The position numbers were made by a program, and so were the translations under genes. A stretch of 12,250 bases of DNA from Holophaga sp. (GTDB lineage: Bacteria > Acidobacteriota > Holophagae > Holophagales > Holophagaceae): contig JARLGP010000103.1 of assembly GCA_031292735.1 (NCBI GenBank), positions 1 through 12,250 of the forward strand, read 5' to 3'. Under the pieces are notes generated by a model. That model had not been told where the DNA came from and did no database searches. It worked only from the letters and a program-made list of their open reading frames with translations. The stretch's first letter is position 1, and every line of letters begins with the position of its first letter. Positions 1-7,755 of the stretch are shown here, in pieces.

Positions 1-1
1 G

Positions 2-139
2 CTGGTGCCGACCCGGAACGCCGGGCTGTTCCGTTGGTGCCTGGCCGAAGGGCTGCGCGTGGTGCAACCCATGACCCTTATGAGCGTGGGCTTGTACAAC
101 GAGCCCAACGGGGCCTGGCTGCCGTCCATCTCATCCTGA
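2..139 (+). CDS. Probable GNAT-type N-acetyltransferase, C-terminal end only
   Basis: The left edge of the window holds the last 45 codons of a + strand gene, ending at TGA 137-139. The visible peptide has a Leu-Phe-Arg-Trp helix, then Gly-Leu-Arg-Val-Val-Gln-Pro-Met-Thr-Leu-Met, then Gly-Leu-Tyr-Asn-Glu-Pro and Trp-Leu-Pro-Ser-Ile. This arrangement (a helix carrying a polar/aromatic face, a strand reading 'G-x-R-V-V-x-P-M-T-L-M', and a closing 'P-x-G-x-W-L-P-S') resembles the C-terminal end of some GNAT acyl-CoA N-acetyltransferases. The acetyl-CoA-binding motif would lie outside the window, so neither the family nor the substrate can be proven here. The 5' part is missing only because of the window edge. 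The frame is free of stops and the composition matches the neighbours. Confidence 0.5.
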   Translation: MVPTRNAGLFRWCLAEGLRVVQPMTLMSVGLYNEPNGAWLPSISS

Positions 140-170
140 CCACGCCCGTTGTCCCGATGCGGCGGCGTGG
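140..170 (+). terminator. Possible stem-loop just after the GNAT stop codon
   Basis: CCACGCC (140-146) can pair with GGCGTGG (164-170) around a 17-base loop, starting on the base after the stop codon. No T-run follows, so this is not a classical intrinsic terminator. It could be a weak or Rho-assisted 3' end, or chance in GC-rich DNA. Confidence 0.25.
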
Positions 171-453
171 GGGTGGCCATGGGGGCCGGTACCGGATCTT
201 CAGCGCCCCAGCCACCTCCCCAACTGGTTCCCGGCCCATTCTGGCCGGCGTTTCTGGCCGGTTCCCTGGGAGCCGTCAAGGTGGAAGCGAAGACCTCCGG
301 CCAGGGAGCCCCGCCCAAAACCGGGTTCGGGCCTTGAATACCATATAAGTTGGCGGAGTCAGGTGCGGCGCGGACCCGGGCGGCGTGCTTGATTCCGCCC
401 ACAGCCGGATGGGACTGGAAGGCCGCCCCAACCATCCAATCGGTAAAATGTTT

Positions 454-479
454 TATGATGGAACCTTCAATCCCCGGAG
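454..479 (+). promoter_or_regulatory. Candidate -10 element and Shine-Dalgarno for the CsgG-like/HEAT gene
   Basis: TATGAT at 454-459 matches the sigma70 -10 consensus at five of six positions and lies in the only AT-rich patch upstream of the gene. Transcription would start near 465-467. GGAG at 476-479 lies 5 bases before GTG 485, which supports that start codon. I see no convincing -35 hexamer at a 16-18 base spacing, so the promoter call is weak. The ribosome-binding site is better supported. Confidence 0.4.
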
Positions 480-484
480 CCGCC

Positions 485-2506
485 GTGAACCGTCGCCTCA
501 TCCAGGTCCTGATCCTCGTGCCCGTTCTCGCCGGCCTCCGGCCCGGCCTGGCGGCGCCGCCCCCGGCTTCGGGGCTGGCCGCCAGGCCGGAGCGTTCGCT
601 GACCGCCTTCCTGGACCTGGCGCGCGACCAAGCCCGGCGGCTGGCCGGCGGCCGCAAGATCCGTCTGGCGGTGATCCCGCTCCGTGGCAGCCCCTCGTCC
701 CGCTATGCGGACCAGGGGTTCGGCGACTTCCTCACGGAAAAAATCTCCTCATCGATGGTTTCGGCCGATTCGCCCATCCGGGTGTTCGAGCGCGCCCGCC
801 TGGACGCGGTCCTGAAGGAGCAGGCGCTGTCCGCCAGCGGCCTGTTCGATGAATCCGAGGCGCGCAAGCTGGGCGAGCTGGCCCCCATCGACGACCTGAT
901 CACCGGCTCCTTCACCCGCCTGGAGTCCGCCGTCTCGGTCAACCTGCGATTCATCGACGTGGTCACCGGGGAGGTCCGGGCCAACCTGTCCGAAACCCTG
1001 GCCCTGACCCCGGACCTGGCCAGCCTGTTCGAGGACCGGCAGGCCCGTCCCGCCACCCGGCGGCGCACCGAGCCGGTGGATCCCTGCGCCGCCACCTGGG
1101 CGCCCATCCAGCCGCTCATGCAGGACATCGGCACCCCGGACAAGCTCGACCGGCTGGTCCGCGCCGCCATGGCCGTGCCGTTCGCACCGCCCTGCGGGAG
1201 CATCCACGAAAAGGTCATGGGCCTGCTGGGACGCTACAAACAGTTTCCGCCCGCCTACACCGCCTTCCTGGTCCAGACCCTGCAGAAGCAGGATGCGCCG
1301 GATCCGGACGGACGAGCTGACGCCATCATCCACTACCTGGCCAGGGCGGGGCAGCTGGACGACCCCGCCTGGCGCGCCGCGCTGCACGTGGCCAGCGGCG
1401 CCCAGCGCTTCTCCAGCTACCTGCCGACCCTGCTGCTGGCCGACCCGGAGGGCAGCGCCGCCTCACGGGCCCGGCTGCAGGCGCGGATCGGCATCATCCT
1501 GGACCAGGCCGGGCAGAAGCGCATCGGCCAGCCCATGCCGATGGAACCGGCCCGCGTCTTCGTGGACGTGCTGAGCGCCCTCCGCAGCAATTTCCTGGGC
1601 TACACGGCCCGGGATCCGCGCCCGCTCATGGCCTGCTACCGCACCTACAGCGCCCCCTACGTCCGCGAGCCAAGCAAGCGCCTGCTGGAACTGCTGGCGG
1701 GCATGTACGCGGCCGCGGAGACCCCGGCGGATCGGGGCGCGGTCATGGACTGGTTCGCCGCGGCGGTGAACCGCAGCGCCCCGTCCCGGGACCTGGAGGA
1801 GGTCCTGGTGCCGTTCCTGCACAAGCTCGTGGATCCTCCGGTCCAGGGCCAGAAGGCCGATCCCGGCGCGCCGGCGGCGCGGAACCGGCTGGCCCAGCTG
1901 TGCGGCGCGCGACTGGCCGAAACCATCCCGTTCATCGTCGGCCGCGACGACCGGCTGGAGGTGACCGGGTTCTGCCTGGAACACGGCATCCGGGCGCCCG
2001 GCCAGGTGCCGGACCTGGATGCGCTCATCCGGGATCTGGCCAGTGCGGACGCGGTCCAGAGCAGCGAGGCAGTGCGCCTGCTCAGGCATATGGGCACCGG
2101 CGCCCGGGCCGCCCTGCCGGCCGTGCTCAAGCGGCTCCGCCGCAGCGAGACCCAGGGCGGACGCAGCCAGGGGCGTGACCTGTTCGGCCTGCTGGGCAGC
2201 ATGCGCACCGCCGATTCCGAGGCCATCAGCGTGCTGCTCCATGGGCTCCAGGACCAGGAATCCTTCCTGGCCGACGCGGCCGTGGAGGCGCTGGCCCAGA
2301 TCGGCGAACCGGCCGTCCCGGCCCTGAAGCAGGCCTTCCCCGAATTCCAGGAGCCCTACAAGCAGATGCGCGTGCTCAAGGTCTTCCAGCTGCGCGGTCC
2401 GGCGGCTGCGGCGCACCGGCCCTGGCTGCGTTCCGTCATGGCCGCGGCCGGTTCCCCCCACGTGCACGACGCCGCGGAGGACGCCCTGGACGCCCTGGGC
2501 TCCTGA
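485..2506 (+). CDS. Exported protein: CsgG/FlgO-like N-terminal domain plus C-terminal HEAT-type repeats
   Basis: A 673-residue protein if GTG 485 is the start. That start has GGAG five bases upstream and gives a typical Sec signal peptide: two Arg, a hydrophobic core over residues 5-17, and a Gly-Leu-Ala cleavage region near 23. ATG 455/458 and TTG 350 are in-frame alternatives, but they bury the signal. Residues about 57-175 look like the CsgG/FlgO/LpoB-type fold: Leu-Ala-Val-Ile-Pro-Leu, an Arg-Val-Phe-Glu-Arg segment, Ala-Pro-Ile-Asp-Asp-Leu-Ile-Thr-Gly-Ser, and a final strand on Asp-Val-Val-Thr-Gly-Glu. Residues about 510-670 contain HEAT/PBS-lyase-type helical repeats, for example 'AVRLLRHMGTGARAALPAVL' and 'DAAVEALAQIGEPAVPALKQ'. 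The helical middle part is not recognised. The CsgG-type domain usually works in envelope or outer-membrane assemblies, so a scaffold role in the periplasm is inferred. No lipobox Cys is visible. The gene stands alone and is convergent with the ggt-like gene. Confidence 0.8.
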   Translation: MNRRLIQVLILVPVLAGLRPGLAAPPPASGLAARPERSLTAFLDLARDQARRLAGGRKIRLAVIPLRGSPSSRYADQGFGDFLTEKISSSMVSADSPIRVFERARLDAVLKEQALSASGLFDESEARKLGELAPIDDLITGSFTRLESAVSVNLRFIDVVTGEVRANLSETLALTPDLASLFEDRQARPATRRRTEPVDPCAATWAPIQPLMQDIGTPDKLDRLVRAAMAVPFAPPCGSIHEKVMGLLGRYKQFPPAYTAFLVQTLQKQDAPDPDGRADAIIHYLARAGQLDDPAWRAALHVASGAQRFSSYLPTLLLADPEGSAASRARLQARIGIILDQAGQKRIGQPMPMEPARVFVDVLSALRSNFLGYTARDPRPLMACYRTYSAPYVREPSKRLLELLAGMYAAAETPADRGAVMDWFAAAVNRSAPSRDLEEVLVPFLHKLVDPPVQGQKADPGAPAARNRLAQLCGARLAETIPFIVGRDDRLEVTGFCLEHGIRAPGQVPDLDALIRDLASADAVQSSEAVRLLRHMGTGARAALPAVLKRLRRSETQGGRSQGRDLFGLLGSMRTADSEAISVLLHGLQDQESFLADAAVEALAQIGEPAVPALKQAFPEFQEPYKQMRVLKVFQLRGPAAAAHRPWLRSVMAAAGSPHVHDAAEDALDALGS

Positions 2507-2507
2507 G

Positions 2508-2546
2508 CCGGGGCGGGCCTCAGCCAGCCGAGCCCGGAAGCCCCGG
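2508..2546. terminator. Possible bidirectional GC-rich hairpin between convergent genes
   Basis: CCGGGGC (2508-2514) is complementary to GCCCCGG (2540-2546), and a competing inner pairing CGGGC (2514-2518) with GCCCG (2532-2536) also exists. It lies directly after the stop of the + strand gene and upstream of the end of the - strand ggt-like gene, where a shared terminator would be expected. There is no T-run on either side, so the call is tentative. Confidence 0.3.
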
Positions 2547-2585
2547 ACGGGAAAAGCCGATCACCCGGGACATCACCAAACCGCC

Positions 2586-4274
2586 TCAGTAGCCCGCGGC
2601 CTGGCCGTCCTTGCGGCTTTCGCTGGCCCCGAACATGACCTTCTGCGCGGGATCCCAGCGAATCCCCTGGTAGCCGCCGTAGCCGCCCAGCATCCAGCCC
2701 ACGCCGTGGCCCAGGTGCATCAGGTCGCGCACGGTCTCGTATGGGAATCCGCTTTCCAGCCGGATGGTTCCCGGCAGCCTCCCGGGCTCGCCGGTGGGTT
2801 CCGGGGAGCCTTCGTGGGCCATGCGCGGGGCATCCCCGGCCTCCTGGGCGTTCATGCCGTAATCGACCATGTTCATGACGATCTGGACCTTGCCCTGGGG
2901 CTGGAACTCCCCGCCCATGACCCCGAAGCTGAGGAAGGGCTCGCCCGCCTTGCTGATGAAGCCGGGAATGAGGGTGTGGAAGGGCCGCCGGCCCGGGGCG
3001 TAGGTGTTGGCCCGGCCCGGTTCGAGGCTGAACAGCTCGCCCCGGTCCTGGAGACAGAAGCCCAGGTCTTCGGGCATCATGCCGCTGCCCATGCCGCGGA
3101 AGTTGCTCTGGATCAGGCTCACCAGGTTGCCGTCCCGGTCGCCGGTGGTGAGGTAGACGGTATCGCCGTCCCGAAGCGCGGGATGGCCCGCCTCCAGGCG
3201 GCCGGCAGCCCGCAGCGGATCGATGAGGGCGCGCCGCTCGGCCGCGTAGCCCTTGTCCAGCAGGCCGGCCACCGGGACCCGGACGAAGGCGGGGTCCCCG
3301 TAGAACCGGGCCCGGTCCTCGAACACCAGCTTCTTGGCCTCGGTGACCAGATGCACGTGGCGCGCGCTGCCGAAGGGGATGGCCGAGAAGTCGTAGCCCT
3401 CGAGGATGTTCAGCATCTGCAGGGTGGCGATGCCCTGGCCGTTGCCGGCGATCTCCCATACGTCGTAGCCCCGGTAGTTCACGCTCACCGGCTCCACCCA
3501 GTCGCTGGCGTGGGCGGCCAGGTCCTCGCAGCCGAGGAAGCCGCCCTGGGCCTTCATGCAGGCCTCGATGGCGCGGGCGATGGGGCCCCGGTAGAAGGCG
3601 TCCCTGCCCCCTTCGGCCACCATGGCCATGGTCCGGGCCAGCCGGGGATTGCGGAACACCTCGCCCGCCCGGGGTGCGCGGCCGTCGATGGCGAAGGTGT
3701 CGCGGAAGCCGGGATGGCCGCCCAGGGTGGCCAGGCCCCGCTCCATGGCGTAGGCGATGAATTCCGATACCGGGAAGCCTTCCTCCGCGTAGCGGATGGC
3801 CGGCGCCAGCAGGGTTTCCATGGGCAGCCTGCCGAACCGGGCGTGCAGTTCGAACCAGCCGTCCACCGCGCCGGGAACCGAGACCGGCAGGGGCCCGGTG
3901 GCGGGGATCCGGCTGAGCCCCAGCCGCCGGAAGTGGTCCAGCGTCAGCGAACCCGGCGACCGGCCACTGGCGTTGAGCCCGCTGAGGTGCCGGGTTCCAG
4001 CGTCCCACACCAGGGCGTACAGGTCGCCGCCCATGCCCGCCCCGGTGGGCTCCATGAGCCCCAGGGCCGCGTTGGCGGCGATGGCGGCATCCGCGGCCGA
4101 GCCCCCGGCCTTGAGGATGTCCAGGGCCACCTGGGTGGCCAGGGGCTGGCTGGTGCAGGCCATGCCGTGCTGGGCCGCCACCTCCGAACGGGTGGCGAAG
4201 GGCCGGCCGGTGACCCGGTCGCTGGCGGCGAGGCTGACGCACAGCGCCAGCAGGAAGAGGGAAACCAGGATCAT
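2586..4274 (-). CDS. Secreted gamma-glutamyltransferase-family protein (N-terminal nucleophile hydrolase)
   Basis: Gamma-glutamyltranspeptidases are made as one chain that self-cleaves. The new N-terminal Thr of the small subunit is then the nucleophile for hydrolysis or transfer of gamma-glutamyl groups, for example from glutathione. Here the cleavage site is the Gly-Asp-Thr-Val-Tyr motif; the Thr is residue 372 from the chosen start, followed by an Asp-Arg-Asp-Gly-Asn-Leu-Val-Ser segment. Other family marks are the early 'GGSAADAAIAANAALGLMEP' block, Gly-Met-Gly-Gly-Asp, and a late Met-Gly-Gly-Glu-Phe-Gln-Pro-Gln-Gly. The Met-Gly-Gly-x-x-Gln-Pro-Gln-Gly form fits the YwrD-like branch better than classical Ggt, so the substrate is open. 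ATG 4274 is favoured: AGGG lies six bases upstream and the product starts directly with a signal peptide (MILVSLFLLALCVSLA), giving 562 residues. ATG at 4316, 4292 or 4280 are in-frame alternatives. It follows adhE by 60 bases on the same strand. Confidence 0.88.
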   Translation of the reverse strand: MILVSLFLLALCVSLAASDRVTGRPFATRSEVAAQHGMACTSQPLATQVALDILKAGGSAADAAIAANAALGLMEPTGAGMGGDLYALVWDAGTRHLSGLNASGRSPGSLTLDHFRRLGLSRIPATGPLPVSVPGAVDGWFELHARFGRLPMETLLAPAIRYAEEGFPVSEFIAYAMERGLATLGGHPGFRDTFAIDGRAPRAGEVFRNPRLARTMAMVAEGGRDAFYRGPIARAIEACMKAQGGFLGCEDLAAHASDWVEPVSVNYRGYDVWEIAGNGQGIATLQMLNILEGYDFSAIPFGSARHVHLVTEAKKLVFEDRARFYGDPAFVRVPVAGLLDKGYAAERRALIDPLRAAGRLEAGHPALRDGDTVYLTTGDRDGNLVSLIQSNFRGMGSGMMPEDLGFCLQDRGELFSLEPGRANTYAPGRRPFHTLIPGFISKAGEPFLSFGVMGGEFQPQGKVQIVMNMVDYGMNAQEAGDAPRMAHEGSPEPTGEPGRLPGTIRLESGFPYETVRDLMHLGHGVGWMLGGYGGYQGIRWDPAQKVMFGASESRKDGQAAGY

Positions 4275-4334
4275 GAACATCCCTAGAATCATCCCACATC
4301 GCGGTGAAAGGGGCATGGTCCCGGGGCCGGGAAT

Positions 4335-6935
4335 TCAGGCTTCCCGGTACGGCCGGCCGTGGAAGGAATCCAGCAGGATCTGGCGCAGCTCGCGGATGAG
4401 CGGGTACCTGGGGTTGCTGCCGGTGCACTGGTCGTCGAACGCGCCCTCGGCCACCCGGTCCAGCCTGGCCATGAAATCCCCCTCGTCCACCCCGGCCTCG
4501 CGGATGGAGGCGGGGATGGCCAGGGTGTGCTTGAGCTCCTCCACCCAGTCCAGCAGGCTTTGGATCCGTTCCGCCGTGTTGCCCCCGGAAAGGCCCAGGT
4601 GCTGGGCGATCTCGCCGTAGCGGTGGCGGGCCTGGGGCCGGTCGTACTGGCTGAACGCGGTCTGCTTGGTGGGGGTGTCGGTGGCGTTGTAGCGGATCAC
4701 GTTGGCGATCAGCAGGGCGTTGGCCAGGCCGTGGGCCAGGTGGAATTCCGCCCCGAGCTTGTGGGCCATGGAATGGCACACGCCCAGGAAGGCGTTGGCG
4801 AAGGCGATCCCGGCGATGCTGGCGGCGTTGTGCACCTGCTCGCGCGCCTTGGGGTTGCCGGCTCCCTCCAGGTAGGCCGCGGGCAGGTGCCGCTTGAGCA
4901 TGGCCAGGGCCTGCAGGGCGTGGGGGTCGGAATACTCGTTGGCCATCACCGAAACGTAGGCCTCCAGGCCGTGGGTGACCGCGTCGATGCCGCCGAAGGC
5001 GGTGAGGCTGCGCGGCAGCTCCAGCACCAGGTCGGGGTCGATGATGGCCATGGTGGGGGTGAGCTCGTAGTCGGCGATGGGGTACTTCACCCCGGTGGTT
5101 TCGTCGGTGACCACGGCGAACGGGGTGACCTCGGAACCGGTGCCGGAGGTGGTGGGGATGGCCACCAGCAGCGCCTTCACGCCCATCCGCGGGAAGGTGT
5201 AGATGCGCTTGCGGATGTCCATGAAGCGCAGGGCCAGGTCCTCGAACTGGACCTCGGGGTGCTCGTAGAGCACGCCCATGATCTTGGCGGCGTCCATGGG
5301 CGAGCCGCCGCCCAGGGCCACGATGACGTCGGGCCGGAAGGCCTGGAACATGGCCACGCCCTTGCGCACCACCGCCAGGGTGGGGTCGGCCTCCACTTCG
5401 TGGAAGATCTCCACCTCCATGCCCAGGCCCTTGAGGATGCCGACGGTGGCGTCCACGTGGCCGTTGCTGAACAGGAACCGGTCGGTGACGATGGCGGCGC
5501 GCTTGCGCCCGCGCAGGTCCTCCAGCGCGAAGGGCAGGCAGCCGCGCCGGAAGTAGATGCTCCTGGGAAGCTTGAACCACAGCATGTTCTCTGCCCTCTT
5601 GGCGACGGTCTTGTGGTTGAGCAGGTGCTTGGGGCCCACGTTCTCGGAAATGGAGTTGCCGCCCCAGGAACCGCAGCCCAGGGTGAGCGACGGGGCCAGG
5701 TTGAAGTTGTAGAGGTCGCCGATGCCGCCCTGGGAGGAGGGCGTGTTGATGAGGATGCGGGCGGTCTTCATGCGCGCGCCGAACAGGGCCACCCGGTCCC
5801 GCTGAAGGTCCTGGTCGGTGTACAGGGCCGAGGTGTGGCCGATGCCGCCCAGGGCCACCAGGGCCTCCGCCTTGGCCACCGCCTCCAGGAAGTCCTTGGC
5901 CCGGTACAGGCCGAGGGTGGGGGACAGCTTTTCGTGGGCGAAGGCCTCCTCGGAGCCCAGGGAGGTCACTTCGCCGATCAGCACCTGGGTGCCCGGCGGC
6001 ACCTGGATCCCGGCCAGAGCGGCGATGGTCGGGGCGGACTGGCCGACGATGGCCGGATTGAGCGCCCCGTCCACCAGCAGCACCCGGCGCATCGCCGCGC
6101 ACTGGGCGGGATCGAGCAGGTGCGCGCCGTGGCTGCGGAAGCGCTCGCGCACCGCGTCGTAGACGCTTTCCACCACGATCACCGACTGCTCCGAGGCGCA
6201 CACCACGCCGTTGTCGAAGGTCTTGGACATGAGGATGGAGGCCACCGCGCGCTTGATGCCGGCGGTCTCGTCGATGACCGCCGGGGTGTTGCCGGCGCCC
6301 ACGCCGATGGCCGGCTTGCCCGAGGAATAGGCGGCGCGCACCATACCCGGGCCGCCGGTGGCCAGGATCAGGTTCACCGCCGGATGGCGCATGAGGTGCT
6401 CGCTCAGCTCCACGGTGGGCTCGTCGATCCAGCCGATGATGCCGGCCGGCGCGCCGGCGGCCACGGCGGCCTCCAGCACCAGCCGCGCGGCCTCGCAGGT
6501 GGAGCGCCGGGCCCGGGGATGCGGGCTGAAGACGATGCCGTTGCGGGTCTTGAGGCTGATGAGCGCCTTGAAGATGGCGGTGGAGGTGGGGTTGGTGGTG
6601 GGCACGATGCCGCAGATCAGCCCCACCGGCTCGGCGATGGTCATGGTGCCGTACAGCTCGTCCACCGCCACCGCGCCGCAGGTCTTTTCGTCCTTGTAGG
6701 CGTTGTAGATGTATTCGGAGGCGAAATGGTTCTTGATGACCTTGTCTTCCAGCACCCCCATGCCGGTCTCATCCACCGCCATGCGGGCCAGGGGGATGCG
6801 GGCGTCCGCCGCCGCCAGGGCCGCGGCGCGGAAGTTCCGGTCCACCTGCTCCTGGCTGAATCCAGCGAAGCCCTGGTGGGCCGCCTTGACCTCCCGCACC
6901 AGCTCGTCCACATCGGCAACCGTCGCCACGGCCAT
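4335..6935 (-). CDS. adhE: Bifunctional aldehyde-alcohol dehydrogenase AdhE
   Basis: An 866-residue, full-length two-domain enzyme that reduces acetyl-CoA to acetaldehyde and then to ethanol with two NADH, recycling NAD+ during fermentation. The N-terminal CoA-acylating aldehyde dehydrogenase domain (about 1-440) has the nucleotide-binding Gly-Val-Gly-Ala-Gly-Asn-Thr-Pro (211-218) and the catalytic Cys246 in Phe-Asp-Asn-Gly-Val-Val-Cys-Ala-Ser-Glu-Gln. The C-terminal iron alcohol dehydrogenase domain (about 455-866) has Gly-Gly-Gly-Ser-Pro-Met-Asp-Ala-Ala-Lys (542-551) and the four metal ligands Asp651, His655, His721 and His735, all intact. It is cytoplasmic, and the family typically forms spirosome filaments. 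The ATG at 6935 has GGAGG seven bases upstream. It lies 62 bases behind the cpoB-like gene, with a hairpin and a dyad between them, so it may be regulated separately from the Tol-Pal genes. The large frames antisense to it are composition shadows. Confidence 0.97.
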   Translation of the reverse strand: MAVATVADVDELVREVKAAHQGFAGFSQEQVDRNFRAAALAAADARIPLARMAVDETGMGVLEDKVIKNHFASEYIYNAYKDEKTCGAVAVDELYGTMTIAEPVGLICGIVPTTNPTSTAIFKALISLKTRNGIVFSPHPRARRSTCEAARLVLEAAVAAGAPAGIIGWIDEPTVELSEHLMRHPAVNLILATGGPGMVRAAYSSGKPAIGVGAGNTPAVIDETAGIKRAVASILMSKTFDNGVVCASEQSVIVVESVYDAVRERFRSHGAHLLDPAQCAAMRRVLLVDGALNPAIVGQSAPTIAALAGIQVPPGTQVLIGEVTSLGSEEAFAHEKLSPTLGLYRAKDFLEAVAKAEALVALGGIGHTSALYTDQDLQRDRVALFGARMKTARILINTPSSQGGIGDLYNFNLAPSLTLGCGSWGGNSISENVGPKHLLNHKTVAKRAENMLWFKLPRSIYFRRGCLPFALEDLRGRKRAAIVTDRFLFSNGHVDATVGILKGLGMEVEIFHEVEADPTLAVVRKGVAMFQAFRPDVIVALGGGSPMDAAKIMGVLYEHPEVQFEDLALRFMDIRKRIYTFPRMGVKALLVAIPTTSGTGSEVTPFAVVTDETTGVKYPIADYELTPTMAIIDPDLVLELPRSLTAFGGIDAVTHGLEAYVSVMANEYSDPHALQALAMLKRHLPAAYLEGAGNPKAREQVHNAASIAGIAFANAFLGVCHSMAHKLGAEFHLAHGLANALLIANVIRYNATDTPTKQTAFSQYDRPQARHRYGEIAQHLGLSGGNTAERIQSLLDWVEELKHTLAIPASIREAGVDEGDFMARLDRVAEGAFDDQCTGSNPRYPLIRELRQILLDSFHGRPYREA

Positions 6936-6941
6936 GGGGCA

Positions 6942-6965
6942 CCCTCCAATGCTTCAAGTCATTGG
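6942..6965 (-). promoter_or_regulatory. Inverted repeat overlapping the adhE Shine-Dalgarno
   Basis: On the - strand CCAATG and CATTGG (6965-6960 and 6951-6946) form a perfect 6-bp dyad around an 8-base loop. The loop itself contains CTT-G-AAG, so the two arms extend to nine matching bases each apart from one unpaired A. The last GG of the right arm are the first two bases of the Shine-Dalgarno GGAGGG (6947-6942). As RNA the stem would partly cover the ribosome-binding site; as DNA it has the shape of a repressor operator. No regulator is recognised, and it does not match the Rex operator pattern. Confidence 0.4.
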
Positions 6966-6975
6966 ATGCCGCCCG

Positions 6976-6996
6976 GCCCCGGTTGGTTCGGGGGGC
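6976..6996 (-). terminator. GC-rich hairpin just after the cpoB-like gene
   Basis: GCCCC (minus strand, 6996-6992) pairs with GGGGC (6980-6976) around an 11-base loop, one base after the stop codon of the cpoB-like gene. No U-run follows. It may weaken read-through into adhE or stabilise the 3' end of the Tol-Pal message. Confidence 0.3.
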
Positions 6997-6997
6997 T

Positions 6998-7741
6998 TCA
7001 GAAGCCCAGGTCCGCCAGCTCCTGCTGGGCGGTGCGGGCTTCCGGGGAGCCCGGGAAGCCGTTGGTGATCTCCTTGAAGGCGGTGATGGCGGCGGGCTTC
7101 AGGCCCATGCGCTGCAGGCACTGGGCGCGCTTGAGCTTGGCCGGGAGGAACTGGGAGGAGCTGGCGTGCTCGCGCAGGATCTGTTCGAAGGACGGCTTGG
7201 CCTTGTCGTACAGTTTCTGGTTGAAGAAGCAGAGGCCCAGGTAGAACAGGGCGTCGGGCCGCTGGGCGGCCTGGGGGTTGGCCTTGAGGAACAGGGAAAG
7301 GCCCTCGGCGGCCAGGGCGTAGTTGCCCCGGTTGTAGTCCAGCACGGCGGCAGTGAAGGCCTTCTCCTCGTCGCCCACCGGAGCGGGTTCGGCCACGGCC
7401 ACCGGGGCGGGCGCGGCGGCCCTGCCGGAGCCGGCGGACCTGCGGACGCCGGCGTCGCCCATGCGGTTGCTGAGCACCCGGGTGGTGTCCTGCAGCTGGC
7501 GCATGGTCTCCTGCAGATCGGCCTGGAAGCGCCGGTCCTGGGTGCGCCCTTCGGCGTTGGCCGAGCGGTCCTCGTCGGCCTTCTTGTTGCCTTCTTCCAC
7601 CTGGCTGCGCAGCTTGAAGACTTCCAGCTTGAGATCGCCGACCTCGTCTTCCACGCGCTTCAGCTCATCACCCGAAACACAACCGACACAAACGACCAGA
7701 CTGCTCAAGGCCAATCCGGTGATCCAGGGGCGGGTACGCAT
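6998..7741 (-). CDS. cpoB: Tol-Pal-associated TPR lipoprotein, CpoB/YbgF-like
   Basis: A 247-residue envelope protein placed third in tolB-pal-cpoB order. In characterised bacteria CpoB (YbgF) binds TolA and couples outer-membrane constriction by Tol-Pal to septal peptidoglycan synthesis. The N-terminus is a short basic stretch, a hydrophobic core and Cys-Val-Gly-Cys21, a poor but possible lipobox (the -3 residue is Cys rather than Leu). Residues about 25-95 are charged heptad-like sequence, probably a coiled coil of the kind that trimerises YbgF. Residues 101-122 are an Ala/Pro/Val linker. Residues 127-245 hold tetratricopeptide repeats (Asp-Tyr-Asn-Arg-Gly-Asn-Tyr-Ala-Leu-Ala, then Asp-Ala-Leu-Phe-Tyr-Leu-Gly-Leu, then Ala-Lys-Leu-Lys-Arg-Ala-Gln-Cys-Leu). 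ATG 7741 is chosen because AGGAG lies six bases upstream; the in-frame TTG two codons earlier has no such site. It follows pal by 77 bases containing a hairpin. Confidence 0.85.
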   Translation of the reverse strand: MRTRPWITGLALSSLVVCVGCVSGDELKRVEDEVGDLKLEVFKLRSQVEEGNKKADEDRSANAEGRTQDRRFQADLQETMRQLQDTTRVLSNRMGDAGVRRSAGSGRAAAPAPVAVAEPAPVGDEEKAFTAAVLDYNRGNYALAAEGLSLFLKANPQAAQRPDALFYLGLCFFNQKLYDKAKPSFEQILREHASSSQFLPAKLKRAQCLQRMGLKPAAITAFKEITNGFPGSPEARTAQQELADLGF

Positions 7742-7755
7742 GGGCAACTCCTAAC

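Larger units (their letters stand above)
140..484. other. Non-coding stretch upstream of the CsgG-like/HEAT gene
   Basis: About 345 bases separate the GNAT stop from the favoured start of the next gene. Open frames here give proline- and arginine-rich peptides typical of shadow frames in GC-rich DNA, and I do not call a gene. The visible structure is the stem-loop at 140-170, the 10-base direct repeat TTCTGGCCGG at 239-248 and 252-261, and an AT-richer patch around 440-470 that contains a -10-like hexamer. The reading frame of the next gene stays open back to TTG 350. That part has no good ribosome-binding site and no export signal, so I treat it as leader. Confidence 0.5.

Noticed and set aside
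149..337. A 62-codon proline-rich open frame after the GNAT tail
   Set aside because: No ATG start, no ribosome-binding site and no recognisable feature.
350..484. TTG 350 as the true start of the CsgG-like/HEAT protein, adding 45 residues
   Set aside because: The added segment has no Shine-Dalgarno and would bury a clear signal peptide that begins at GTG 485, which has GGAG at good spacing.
2706..4286. A 526-codon + strand open frame opposite the ggt-like gene
   Set aside because: Low-complexity Gly/Ala/His composition, no motif, fully antisense to a gene with an intact nucleophile site.
2356..6201. A 1281-codon open frame on the - strand across the ggt-like gene and adhE
   Set aside because: It is a shifted frame of both genes, very rich in Arg, Gly and Pro, and it crosses the adhE stop and ggt start. 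The catalytic motifs lie in the other frames.
4359..7244. A 961-codon open frame on the + strand, antisense to adhE and part of the cpoB-like gene
   Set aside because: It is Gly/His/Val/Gln-rich with no recognisable domain, and lies opposite an intact, motif-complete adhE. Long open antisense frames are expected in DNA with very high G+C at third codon positions.
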